In this document: piece by piece, positions 12,521 to 24,334 of the stretch
Numbering within the stretch: position 1 is the stretch's first letter
How the letters are laid out: each line of letters opens with the position of its first letter
Assembly: GCA_018389105.1 (NCBI GenBank)
Contig: JACATO010001004.1
Location: 246,001 to 310,000, forward strand
Reading direction: 5' to 3'
DNA length: 64,000 nucleotides
Source of the DNA: Nautilus pompilius
Taxonomy: Eukaryota > Mollusca > Cephalopoda > Nautilida > Nautilidae
Notes under the pieces: generated by a model
Told to the model about the DNA's origin: nothing
Seen by the model: the letters and a program-made list of their open reading frames with translations, nothing else
The model's database searches: none
Translations under genes and position numbers: made by a program

Positions 12521-14487
12521 CACCTGTGGGGCCTCCCATGAGAATGAGGCGGCGACGACCAGAGAGGTCTGTGCATTTCGGTGATGGTTCCCGAAGGCGA
12601 CTCTCCACGTGTCGCCGGCTGGATGCGCTGGTTTGTCAGCTGTGTAGAGAAGACGCCTGCAGAACAGAAACTGCACTCTCAGGCACTGAGGCGGTGTGAC
12701 CTCGCGTGTGAGACTATCCGAAAAGATCGGACAACTTAGTACCTGCATTCCGCAAGAACTCGGAAAGCAGCTACCAGAATTTTCCATTTATATAAGTTGG
12801 AAGGAATCAGAAAGCACCAAATGCCGTATCAACAATCCTCCCACCAAGATAGCACATTATCATGCACAAACGTCTGGTTGTGATCCACCTGACAGGAGAG
12901 TCCCTCTGTTTCAAAGGCGTCGGTATCGAACTTCGAGGTTCTTCTAAATGACTGCTATAGAAATGTGTGTGGATCCTGCCATTTAGCCACAGCTGACATT
13001 GTCTTATAGCGAATGCTTTTCTATTACTGTAATATTAGGAAGTGGAAAACCCAGGGCAGTTCCTTTAATAGATGCTTCGTGGTAGAATCAAAGGTCGGTA
13101 TTCCGTCACCATAGATTAATTCTCGAAGGTGTCAGGATGTGTTCAGAAGAGGTAAATTTAGGTAAGTTTTGCATTTTCAGCTTTCCGGCGGTGGGTTCAT
13201 CTCTGAATAATGGTGTTAAAAGGAACCGATTTAACAGAAGAAGACGTCTAAGGTCTGTCAGGCGGCATGTAAGCTGGCCGAAAGAAGAGTCCGGTGATGT
13301 AGATCGGCGAATCTAGGTTAGCCAGCTATTTGGTACAGCTGATGAATAATATTCAGAGGTTCAGAGGAAATTCTCCCGTTAACAACCAAGTATAGATAAG
13401 ACGAACTAGTGGGCGCGCCGGAGGGACACGGACAAACGCGTGGGCCGCAGGACGAGTCCCGCCCCCATTCTTCTTTCCTAGCTGTTAAGGTCGGGATTCC
13501 ATTAACAGAAATCGAATATTGTGCGCAGCGAATTTAGTCGATAAAGATTACTCGGTCCGTGTGCGTCTGTAAAATCAGGGGAAAGGGATCTGGTGGCCAC
13601 AACCTGTTGGACATCCTTGGCGGGATGTGTGTGGAACAATACGATACGTTCGGGGGCCAGGATTTATTAGTCGAAGGTTGTTGTTGTTGTTGTTGTGTTG
13701 ATAGATATCACGCTTTCACGCTTTTGAGCATCACTAACGTCACGGTCGGCTTGTCCGTGTTTTTTCCTGTTTCCTCGAAAATGTTACCTGCGTTGATAGC
13801 TCGATATTTCTTTCTGTCCGTAAATATCGGCAAAAACGCATTCATTGGTCTCCTCCTCGAGATGGAGGCGCCAAGTTTTACCTTTGAGCGGAATGCCTTC
13901 TTCGCCTTTTCGGTCACGCTGGCGTTTCCATTACTTTCGCCTCCCTCCCCCTTCTTTGGGCGGCCGCTGCGGGGAATAGGACGCGTGCTCTCCCAGCTAC
14001 CGGTTACAAGCTCCTGAATCTTCTACTGGCCACAAGTGGCGCTGCGCTTCGTGTCCGCGGTTACTGGTTCGGATACTGACTGACGCGCGCGCTCGCACGC
14101 CTTGCCGGCTCCCTTATACGTTTCTTTCCCCTTGCGTCCTTTAACGTGTTACCAATCAGCTGTCTGTAATCTTAAATATATATATATAAATAAGTCATGA
14201 CGCTAATCTTTTGCTGTAGAAGTGTAAAAACGGCCTTTCAAGCTGGTCCCCTGTCCACACGGATCTGAGATCTTACTTTATCGTGATGCGCAGATCGGGA
14301 AATAGAGAGTAGAAAATGTCCGCCATTGAGTAGCGCGGATAGCTGTGGATGCTTTTATGGACACACCGCGAGATACTGCTATACTGTAGCAGTGATTGCG
14401 TTGCGATTATCCCTGACTCCCCCCCCCCGAGTCTTGTACTGCATCGTTGCGATTTTCTTTGACAGAGGAAGAAAGTTTGTCTCAACA
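12521..14487. other. Gene-free stretch, CpG-rich at 13.4-14.15 kb
   Basis: No recognised gene. CpG dinucleotides are dense around 13400-13460 and 13960-14110, which may mark a promoter or an unmethylated region. A 152-codon frame at 13559-14017 contains a Cys run from a TTG repeat and shows no domain. It is probably chance. Confidence 0.4.
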
Positions 14488-16468
14488 ATGGACGAATTCA
14501 TCGTAAGAAAACGTAATGATGGGCAAGGCGACATCAATGACAGAGCCAGTGCAAGCAGCGCCGAACCAAATACGTCATCAATACATGGAGGATTATTTGG
14601 GTTTCGGATTTCCATGGACAGGAGGAGCAACGGTCCACTCCACTGCGTGCTGTGTGCGGCTAAAAACCGTCGAACAGTGCATTGGTTCCCAGTAAATGGA
14701 AGCGTCATCCAACTACGAAGCAGGCACATCTTGCGACGAACGACCAGAATTATTTCAGCAGATCGACGGCAGCGCAATCGAAACGAGTGAAGTATCTTGA
14801 AGAGAAAAAAAAAAAACACAAACAAGCAAACAACCGTCAGGGTGTCAGATAGGGCTCAGATTGCTTCTGATGAAGTTGTTGGATTTGTAGCGCAGGAAAT
14901 GAAGCCCCATGCTGTAGCTGGGCCACCTATTTTGCCCGCGTGTCGCAAAATTGTCGAAATAATGCATGGTGATGAAGCGGAACAAGAAATCGCGAAAACT
15001 TCCGCTATCTGACGATACTGTTCGGAGAAGGATAAATGATGTGTCATCTGACATTGAAGAAAGTGTAGCCGAGAAACTGACAAACTCAAATTTTGCTTTG
15101 CAAATCGACGAGTCCACCGAAACTAATGGTAGAGCACAATTATCAGCATTTGTTCGCTTCATTCGTGTAAACGAAATAATTAACCAATTTATGTGCTGTA
15201 GAGAACTTCTAGCAAATACCAAGGGTCGAGACATCTTTGACTCTGTGAATTCATATTTAGAAGGCTTCAAAGTCAAAGGATTCATTACTCTCCAAAAAAA
15301 AAACCTAATCCAGATATATTATTCACCCATTGCTTTTTGCATAGAGAAGCACTTGTTGGGAAGACATTATCGCTAGAATTAAAATCTGTATTACACCAGA
15401 CAGTTAACATTGCAAATTATCTAAAATCGAGACCTTTAAAAAATCCGCCTGTTTAAGCAGCTCTGCAAAGCTATGGAGGCACAGCAAGAATGTCTACTTT
15501 TGCATACAGAAGTAAGATGGCTATCAAGGAGGAAAGTGTAATGATGTGTATTCGAACTTAAAGAAGAATTGTTAGTGTTTTTTGAAAGAGGAAGAAACGA
15601 TACCTTTCGCAGATACCTCAAGAGTGAAATGTGTTGTGCAAAATCTAGTACATTTGGCAGGTATATTTAATTGTCTTAGCAGCGTTAATACCAATATGCA
15701 AGGGCGAAATAAAAACATTCTGACCTCTACAGACAAGCTGTTAGATTTTCAGAAAAAAGAATGGCTACCTTGAAAAAGAAAACAACAGTAAAAACTCTTG
15801 AAATGTTCCCTTTGATGCCAAACCACAGTATCAAAAAGGTTGCTCCCCTATCCTGAGATAGGCCATTTGGCATCACTGGAAGACATCATCAAAAAATATT
15901 TTCCATCTTTGGATGTAAAGAAATATGATTGTATAAGAGATCCGCTTTCTCCAATTAGTATGTCAGATTTCGATTTTATATTAGAACGAGAAGAAGGATT
16001 GACCTCCCTATCTACAGACCGCGGTCTTAAAATGAAACATTCAGATGTCTCTCGATGCGTTTTCAACGTCATATCTCTGAGAATTGGGATTCTCAACTCC
16101 TTCGAACATCAAATGCAAAAAACAGGAGAAACTTAGCGAACTTGAACACTAAATGAGAGTCGCCTTATTGTTTATACTTCCTATATTTGTGAAATCACTA
16201 AAAAAACGTAGACTCGAGTATCACATTAAAATACTAATTAATTTATAATTACTGCTTGGAATTATTATTATAATTTATTATTTTATTTTTACTTTCAAAA
16301 TAAAAAAATCATTAATAACATACATATGTACAATGTTGTTGTATATCTTCATATACTGTGATTAATAAAAAGTTTTTTTCATTTTCCCGAAACTTGCTTT
16401 TATAAACCGGTGTTCGCCTTTTAATCCCTTCAGGTGCGCGGAGAACACAAAAAGGTCGAGAACCGCCG
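14488..16468 (+). pseudogene. Decayed hAT transposon, GTF2IRD2/ZBED5/FAM200-like transposase
   Basis: Fragments in different frames follow the order of the hAT transposase family that gave rise to vertebrate GTF2IRD2, ZBED5 and FAM200. An N-terminal MDEFIVRKR start lies at 14488, with a BED-like Cys-x2-Cys nearby (CVLC). The segment DDTVRRRINDVSSDIEESV then LQIDESTE (about 15015-15120) holds the first catalytic Asp. LHTEVRWLSR (about 15500-15530) has the conserved RW, and QGRNKNILT lies near 15700. LSTDRGLKMKH (about 16005-16040) comes from the C-terminal region. Many frameshifts and stops separate these pieces. At 16451-16468 the sequence AAAGGTCGAGAACCGCCG is the reverse complement of a typical hAT end (CNGCGGTTCTC-ACCTTTTT), marking the right terminus. 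I could not find the left terminus. The element cannot code for a working protein. Confidence 0.85.
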
Positions 16469-16640
16469 ATCTACTGTATGTGCATAGAGTGCCCTGACAT
16501 ATTAATTGGGCCCCAAACCGTAAATGCATCGGTCTAAAATTTACATAGTTAAGTGTGATTACATATATGCTGGGCGCCTAGGTAGGCCGATATACCTGTG
16601 TGAACACGTACCACCTTGCCGAAAATAGGCGGATCTCGAG

Positions 16641-16733
16641 ATCTCTCTCTCTCTCTCTCTCTCTCCATCTCTCTCTCCATCATCATCTCTCTCTCTCTCT
16701 CTCCATCTCTCTCTCCATCATCATCTCTCTCTC

Positions 16734-16770
<37 letters not shown>

Positions 16771-16796
16771 TCTCTCTCTCTCTCTCTCTCATCTCC
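16641..16796. repeat. CT microsatellite with CCATCATCAT spacers
   Basis: (CT)n interrupted by CCATCTCTCTCTCCATCATCATCT units, about 155 bp, just beyond the hAT right end. Confidence 0.92.
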
Positions 16797-18560
16797 CCCC
16801 CTTCTTTCTTTCTTTTTCCCGGGGTCTTGCTTTAGGCCGCTCAAAGTGGGGTCACAATTGACAAAAGAGTGCCAGAGATCTCGACATTTCTAGTGGTATT
16901 ATCGCGGATCATCGAATTGAATATTATTGCTGCGCGATGTACAAACAAGGCATTCCGATATTGTTCGTTGCCCATCTTCTTCCAGAGAATGGCGCTACAC
17001 GTCACACCTATTGTGTAGCCAGGGTCTGGAAGAGGAATTAAGGTGGGTAACTTCTTCCCTGGGCACCATGAAGCCCGGGACAAATCCGATCAACCACTCA
17101 TGGAAGCATCTAGAAGGTTAGCTGAGAGCAACCCGTCCCATGCCCGCGAAAGTCAAAGAAAACTGTCACAAGGGTATATGGCGCAGCTAGAGCGCCAGAC
17201 AGGGTAGAGTCTCTTCAAGCTGTAAGAGGTGACTCGACCACGTTCTAGTATGAACAATTTCACTCTATTGTTCATCTGCATTTATCATTGTCCACATCAG
17301 ATTAATAATATTCCAAATTATTATTACTGTATAATCACTGGTGGTGCTACTTGTGGACTCACTAATAAAATGAGTTATATACTTTATAGGCAGAACATTT
17401 CGAAGAAAGGATATTAATGGCAAATGTTTGAAGGTTAGCTTTTCTGCCGCTATACGTTTTCTAAGTTATTGAAATGCATCCGGTTTCATGCACTCATTAA
17501 CCGATTATATGACAAAACCATCTATTAATATAAAATTATAGTTGCCAGTATTTATAAATGTTATATTATAAAAAAAAGAAAATACTTTATTCATCTTACG
17601 TCATTTACTGGCCAAATACTTTATACGTAATCTAATTGTATTTTCCATCTTGATCACCATTAATCCAAATGAATTTAGAGTGCGTGGTGTATATTTCAGG
17701 GCCAATACCGAGCGAGCTCCTCCTGGCGGCATGTCTATTGAACTGTACAATGCCGACGATATTAGTTTATTTGAAGGAATTAGTCTGAGATAATCGACGT
17801 TGACGGGTTATCTGGAAAATTCGATTTAGTAGATTCGGTAAATTAAGCTGAGTAATTTATTAACTACCGCATAGCTGATTGTTCGATTTTTGCCGAACGA
17901 GAAGCAAGATCTGGTCTCTGGGATTCCTACCCGCCCTGTCGTTGATGCTTACAGTACTACGACAGCGCCTTCTCCGAACCCCCGTCACCATGTACAGCCG
18001 TTCACCAACGGGTACGAAATAACAACAGCAAAATCTTCCCAGCAAAGCCTTCGCCGCTTCTGATAACGATACGCAATAAAGTTTAGCAATAAATCTTCAA
18101 TAATCCGCCTGTAATGAAGTATTCATCATACGTAATAACAATTCTTCACCAGGAGACATATATATATATATATATAAGAATTTATCGTGCGAAAATCGAT
18201 AATCCGGCTCTCCTCCAGCGATGCGGGCTATCAAATCTTCGCTAATCAATTCGCGATAAATAACAAGTCTCCAAGAAACTCTACATGTGAAAGGTCCATT
18301 CGAAAAAATAAAATAAAAAAAAAACTTATTACTGTACGAACCGTTTTTGAAAATATATTATTAGAAATACAAATGAGAAATCTATGGACAATTTTTTAAC
18401 GAAGCGATGAGCTGGTTATTTTGTTTCGCCAAGCGATCGATACCTGATGCAAAGTTTTCACTCAGTAATACGGAATAATACTTGTGTTTTATTGGTCTTT
18501 TGGTTGAATATTTGGCTTTCCTTGCAACGCTCCGCTGGCATTGCCGTCTTATCAGAAGGA
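16797..18560. other. Gene-free stretch
   Basis: No supported gene. A (TA)n run lies at about 18157-18176. Several A-tracts are present and the middle is AT-rich. Confidence 0.5.
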
Positions 18561-18646
18561 CACACACACACACACACACACACAACACACAACACACACA
18601 CACACACACACACACACCACACACACACACACACAACACACACACC
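18561..18646. repeat. (CA)n microsatellite
   Basis: Roughly 85 bp of CA repeat with several single-base interruptions. Confidence 0.95.
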
Positions 18647-18770
18647 TTCTTCGCGGAGTGGAAAACCGCGGCAACCGTTCGTATTTACTGACGCCACGCC
18701 ATTTCCGCCCCTATCGTCGTAAATCATTTACACCCTGTCAGGATCGGACTTCTGCAGACCGTTAGGGGCG

Positions 18771-18975
18771 ACCGGTGTTCTAGTGGCTAGACTACTGGAC
18801 GACCCACCCTCCCTCCCGTCCCGGTCGAGGGAGGGAGGGTGGAGTTCGAATCCCGGTCGCGACAGGTTCTGTGTACCACTCTAACGTAGTTTCTTCTCCT
18901 TCTTCACCAGACGCCAGGCTTCCGGTTTTCTTTCTACATCTAGAATTGAAGGGTTAAGGTAAGGTTTACGGCTAT
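18771..18975 (+). mobile_element. tRNA-derived SINE with strong internal hairpin
   Basis: A-box-like TAGTGGCTAGAC at 18781-18792 and B-box GTTCGAATC at 18844-18852 mark a tRNA-type polymerase III promoter. Between them is a perfect 14-bp inverted repeat: CCACCCTCCCTCCC at 18804-18817 and its complement at 18829-18842, with an 11-nt loop. It sits where a tRNA variable arm would be but is far longer and purine/pyrimidine biased. The 3' body (TTCTTCACCAG, CCGGTTTTCTTTCTACATCT, GAAGGGTTAAGGTAAGGTTTA) matches the tail at 10.15-10.25 kb. It is a SINE and not a tRNA gene. Confidence 0.6.
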
Positions 18976-19129
18976 GTCTGATCTCTCTGGTATCCTTTGA
19001 TACCGGGTTACACTGCTTGGCCCCTAAAGACGTCGCTGCCATGCGGTCAGCAGTTCCTACCTACATTATAAAAAAAATTTCACGCATCCAGGTAAACAGA
19101 CGCAGTGTGGAAACTGTCCGTTACGAAAA

Positions 19130-19130
<1 letters not shown>

Positions 19131-19224
<94 letters not shown>
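19131..19224. repeat. (ATT)n trinucleotide microsatellite
   Basis: About 94 bp of ATT repeat with one AGT interruption. Confidence 0.96.
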
Positions 19225-19226
<2 letters not shown>

Positions 19227-20399
19227 TTCTACATCCAAAGGTAACTCACCTTGTTCTTTTCGATATCGTTTGGGGTATAAAAGTTCCCCTCACAATTCAC
19301 ACATATATGCATATAATTTCAAACTAAAACATGACTTTTAGAATTTAGCGAGTGTGCGAGAAATGGCTGTAATTCCTCCTTAATTCCTCTTTTAGAAATC
19401 TAAGCCCAGGTTGTTCCTGTAACCTTAATTTTTGGTTATTTGTGCCCTCGAACTCTACTGCGAATCTCACAGTTGTTTCTCTACGTAGCTAAGGACTTCG
19501 GCGCATGCGTCAAAAGTACACGTGATTTAGCGGAGAGAAACACTACTATAAGTATCCTGGTTAGTAGTGGATGGAAACCAGTTTTTTTTTATTTATCAGT
19601 AAACTGTCTGTCAAATCCCCCGTCAAACGGACGCCTAAACCCCAAACTAGGAGAATCCAGTCGTTTTAGGTCTTCCTTAATCTAAATATTTACAAGCTAG
19701 AAATATTCGCACGAGACTCAGCTGAATCCCTTCTAAGAATTCTGCATCCTTTCATAAAAGAAGAAACCCAACAGAAAAGCCCCTAACCATCAAGCACGGT
19801 CGGGGACTGGGATGGGGAGGAAAACCGTGACGAACGGAACTTCACGCTCCATCTAACTCACCCCTCCCCGGGGGCCGAATTATTATTGTTCCTTCTTTCG
19901 CTTCTCCCACCCCCACTTCTTCTCGTCCCTTTATCACCGAAATAAAGGGTTCTATCGTGCGGTCAGGGGCGACGTGTCGTTACCGTAAGGTTGAAGAGTT
20001 ATCGGACTTTTAACTGGAACGAGCGCGCCGCCATCACATCTTGGGAGGTGGGGAGAGGCCCCGAAACTGACTTATTTATTAAAAAGAAGAACCGAGGAGT
20101 AAATCTGGCAGCTAATCTTGTTGGCTGTGAAGAACCGGCCTAATCCCACCCGCGCTATGCCCACGACGAACATGCTGAAATAACGACCCTAAGCGGCCAT
20201 TCGATGGTACAGTTTTTCTACTCAGATCTCTGAACGATTATCATATGACTTGGGTAAAGAAGGGGGGACATCTTGACGTGGTTTGTAGATAACATTAAAT
20301 TTAAGATAGACGCCATGCAAAATGGCGAGTAAACGCGGTTCATATTGGTTTCTCTACATCAGTTGCTAAATATGAAGCGATAGTTAATCTTCGAACGTC
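19225..20399. other. Gene-free stretch
   Basis: No gene recognised. C-rich patches at 19855-19915 are unremarkable. Confidence 0.5.
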
Positions 20400-20914
20400 G
20401 AGGGAGAGAGAGAGAGAATAATGTCAGTTACAGAGGTGAGAGAGAGAGATGACGTCAGTTACAGAGAGAGAGAAAGAGATGAATCAGTTACAGAGAGAGA
20501 GAGAGTGATGATGTCAGTTACAGAGAGAGAGAAAGAGATGACGTCAGTTACAGAGGTGAGAGAGAGAGATGACGTCAGTTACAGAGAGAGAGAGATTACG
20601 TCAGTTACAGTGAGAGAGAGAGAAAGAGATGACGTCAGTTACAGAGGTGAGAGAGAGATGACATCAGTTACAGAGGTGAGAGAGAGATGACGTCAGTTAC
20701 AGAGAGAGAGAGAGATGACGTCAGTTACACAGAGAGAGAGAGAGGGGGAAGATGGAGACAGAGAGATGACGTCAGTTACAGAGGTGAGAGAGAGATTACG
20801 TCAGTTACAGAGAGAGAGAAAGAGATGACGTCAGTTACAGAGAGAGATGACGTCAGTTACAGAGAGAGAGAGATTACGTCAGTTACAGAGGTGTGAGAGA
20901 GAGAGAGAGAGAGC
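20400..20914 (+). repeat. GA-rich minisatellite carrying TGACGTCA palindromes (locus B)
   Basis: Units of the form GA-run then GATGACGTCAGTTACAG recur about every 25-35 bp. I count nine exact TGACGTCA octamers, at 20450, 20539, 20570, 20630, 20688, 20716, 20767, 20826 and 20848, plus variants (TTACGTCA, TGACATCA, TGATGTCA). The core is the reverse complement of the locus A core, so the two arrays belong to one family in opposite orientations. Confidence 0.92.
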
Positions 20915-22714
20915 ATTTGAAAAGTCGGGAATTATTTCGATCAGAAGTATCTGTAGCTCAAACGTTACATCGCTTGGCAGACAATCAGCATTCAGAGTGT
21001 TATCAGTTGTTTAGAGGAATAATTTATCTACGCCAGTAAGAAGATGGGAATAAGTTCTTATACGTCGATCTACCGGAAAACTCATATCATAACTTATCAG
21101 GTAATTACTTACATACAGCACACTCAATAAAAAAACAAAAAAACAAAAACAAATTCTGGTGACTTAAATTATATAGGTCCAATAATTCCAGGTTTGGAAG
21201 GAATGTTTTGTATATATAAATTGTTTTCCGTCCTCAACAATTGGCTGAGAGGCGACGGACTTCGCTGGCTTTGTCGTCATGCAGCGCGAACGAAGTACTG
21301 CGAATATCTCCACCTTCATATGCTGATTGATCGATCCCTGTTTATTAAAGCGAGAAACTGTTTCCAAATAATTCCTCGACCAGATTTTCGAACGCGGACA
21401 ATATTTATGCTGATGTGTGTACACAACTTCGCTCGCACACGCTTTTAATACTCAACACGACCCCTATTTACTTTAGCAATGGCTTGCAAACGTTCTGGCG
21501 CGGAGAAATCTGAAATTCTACACCATCCGTTAGAGGCCGACTTCTACTCTTCATAACTGCATCCGTGACGTAGGTTCCACCTGACTTACTGTCGCCTTCC
21601 CTCAGCCTTCCGATCTTCAGCATTTTGTTCCTGGAAAACATCTTTACACAATTTTAGTTCCATTCTTTTAACTGGTGGATCGCCCCTCCCACCTGACCAC
21701 TTTACACCATCTGTACAATCCATTGCCACGCGTCTATCTTTTCTACTGCTTGGAGACTATTTCTTCCATCTTTCTTTACCATTATCCTTATCCTCGAACC
21801 GGTGCCATCGCGTGTTTCTTCGGAAAACTATTGTTTTTTTGTTTTTTTTTTTTGTTTTTGCAAGGACACAGGGGGCGCTCTGTCTTATGGATAAATCACA
21901 ATGTTTCGTTCTCTTTCCCTCTCCGAAAATCTTCGGAACTCCGGAGATCTCTCTTCACCATTCGCTCAGACCAGCACCGGGGCCCTTCGATTTCAAGTAG
22001 GAGAGTTAACAGATCGGGCTGATATTTACTGTTCTTCGGGGATACTGCACAACAACAAAAAAAATTATCCATAAATGCATTCACAGCATTTTTAAACTAT
22101 TTTATTTGTTGTACAGGAAAATCCCACATGACACTTCTCGGGCGTCCGGACGCGTTTCCGCAATCAACTTTGCACATAAAACTGATTACTTGAGAGGCTT
22201 AAAACCCTTTTTTTTTCTCTATTATCATCACTCTATGATCTTACACGATTTAGTACCACATTATTCAGTTCCGTTACAGATTCTTGTTTTTCTCCTTGTT
22301 TATGACACCTAAAGTATCATTGGGCAGAAAGATTTTAGAAATGCATGCCAAGACGGAATAAAATCCAGCTGAAATTTTAAATCGATTATTATTTTTTTTA
22401 AATCGATGTTATATTTATGAGTTCATGTGACTTCGTAAAAGGATTTAAAAAAAAAAACAACAAACTTTGTGCTGGTCTCCTTTCAAAATGGGAAATTAAA
22501 TCCGAAAACTAACCGTCTATTTATTTGATATTTTGTTCTCTTTAATTTACTTGATGTCCATACGGTTTTCAGCAAATTTCGGAGTTCTTCACTCTCTTTA
22601 ATCTTTACATTTCATTATCTGGAGAGAGAAAAAGGGGAAATTCTGAATTTCAAATTCAAATCAATGCAGGTATTTGGGGCTCAATAAGAATTAAAAAAAA
22701 AAAACGGCTGTTAT
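20915..22714. other. Gene-free stretch
   Basis: No supported gene. Frames such as 21194-21448 and 21675-22022 show no domain and no start or splice context. T-tracts lie at 21834-21858. Confidence 0.5.
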
Positions 22715-22764
<50 letters not shown>

Positions 22765-22809
22765 AGAGAGAGATGACATTGGTAAAAAGAGAGAGAGATA
22801 GAGAGAGAG

Positions 22810-22843
<34 letters not shown>

Positions 22844-22923
22844 GAGATTACATTTTTAAATAGAGAGAGAGAGAGAGATGACATTGGTAAAGAGGAGAGA
22901 GTATAGAGAGAGAGATGACATTG

Positions 22924-22965
<42 letters not shown>

Positions 22966-23043
22966 GCATTGGTAAAGAGAGAGAGAGAGAGATAGAGGAG
23001 AGGGAGATGCTCTTCGAGAGAGAGGGAGAGAGCGAGAGAGAGA
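22715..23043. repeat. GA microsatellite with GATGACATTGGTAAAGAG spacers
   Basis: About 330 bp of (GA)n with repeated inserts near TGACATTGGTA. The insert begins with GATGACAT, a variant of the GATGACGT start of the locus B core, and may be a diverged relative. Confidence 0.9.
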
Positions 23044-23865
23044 ATCTCGTTGATGTCCATTCCTGAAAAGCGTTTCGAAGTCTCAAAGACTTCACGTGTT
23101 GACGGGGAATGTCCGCGGGAATCACTTACGTCCATTTATACACGCGCAAATGCTGGGGAAAAAGAGAAGAGGTTGTGGGGTTGGGGAGGGGAAGAAAAGA
23201 AAGCTGGAAACGTTTCATTCGTGCTTTCTGCCTTGTATTTATTTTCCACTCTGGAGCGGCTGAAAAAGAAATCGAAAACCACTCGAGATCATTGTCCAGC
23301 CTTTGACGGTCCTGTCGGCTCGAGCAAATACTGCTGTTTCCACAAGTTTTCGTCCTCGCCACAGCAAACAAAATCCGGAGATCGATGTTAAGTGGGCGCC
23401 ATTGTCGTGTTCCGGAGAAAGCCGGCCGAGACTGCTGAAGTAAATATTGATAACGGTGGCGGATGTGGGTTTTGTTGATTAGCTGATCGCGAACTTTGGA
23501 GTGGCCTTTTTTTCTTTTCCCTTTTCGTCCGTCCGTATCAATAAGACCTATTCCGGGATAACATCCCTGATGTACATACGGCCCATGCCGGCAAGATTCC
23601 TATTTTTGTTGAGAAATATCTGAAACCACAAGTGTATATCAGATAATCTGATCCTACAAACGGCGGGCTACGTAGCAGCGTACAAAGCGGAAGCGACTGT
23701 TATAAGGATCATTGTTAATCGTTTCGATGCTGATTTACTGTATTCTATTTAGCCTAATTTTAAAGGACTTTCAGATATAACCCCACGTCGATCCTCTCAT
23801 CAGTCAAGTTTCATTTGAACGTCCAGCATTTGACGAATTAACTGAAGAACCACTATCGTGATAAG
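23044..23865. other. Gene-free stretch
   Basis: No gene seen. A purine-rich patch lies at 23155-23205. Confidence 0.5.
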
Positions 23866-24334
23866 GACCTGAGGACAGCATTCGTGTCCACTTTGGTGAT
23901 ACAGACCTGAGGACAGCATTCGTGTCCACGTTTGTGTTAGGACCTGAGGACAGCATTCGTGTCCACGTTTGTGATAAAGACCTGAGGACAACATTCATGT
24001 CCACTTTGGTGATAAAGACCTGAGGACAGCATTCGTGTCCACGTTTGTGATAGGACCTGAGGACAGCATTCGTGTCCACTTTGGTGATAAAGACCTGAGG
24101 ACAGCATTCGTGTCCACGTTTGTGATAGGACCTGAGGAAAACATTCATGTCCACTTTGGTGATAAAGACCTGAGGACAGCATTCGTGTCCACTTTGGTGA
24201 TACAGATCTGAGGACAACATTCATGTCCACTTTGGTGATAAAGACCTGAGGACAGCATTCGTGTCCACGTTTGTGATAGGACCTGAGGACAACATTCATG
24301 TCCACTTTGGTGATACAAATCTGAGGACAACATT
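23866..24334 (+). repeat. Thirteen-copy 36-38 bp minisatellite
   Basis: Thirteen copies of GACCTGAGGACAGCATTCGT followed by GTCC and a variable linker. Two linker types, ACTTTGGTGATAAA and ACGTTTGTGATAG, tend to alternate, so two units make about 75 bp, a multiple of three. This keeps minus-strand frames open as repeated peptides (HECCPQV, TRMLSSG). No start context or domain supports a protein. The first and last copies are the most diverged. Confidence 0.93.

Noticed and set aside
14020..14048. CTCF-like string TGGCCACAAGTGGCGCTG
   Set aside because: Spacing between the two halves is one base short of the consensus.
18781..18854. tRNA gene
   Set aside because: A and B boxes are present, but no aminoacyl or anticodon stem forms and a 14-bp hairpin fills the middle. 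It is a SINE head.
20421..20896. Frames rich in REREMTSVTE-type repeats
   Set aside because: Translated GA/TGACGTCA satellite, with no unique sequence.
23866..24334. CRISPR-like look of evenly spaced 24-bp repeats with variable linkers
   Set aside because: The linkers fall into only two types and are part of the repeat, no cas genes are present and the DNA is eukaryotic. It is a minisatellite.
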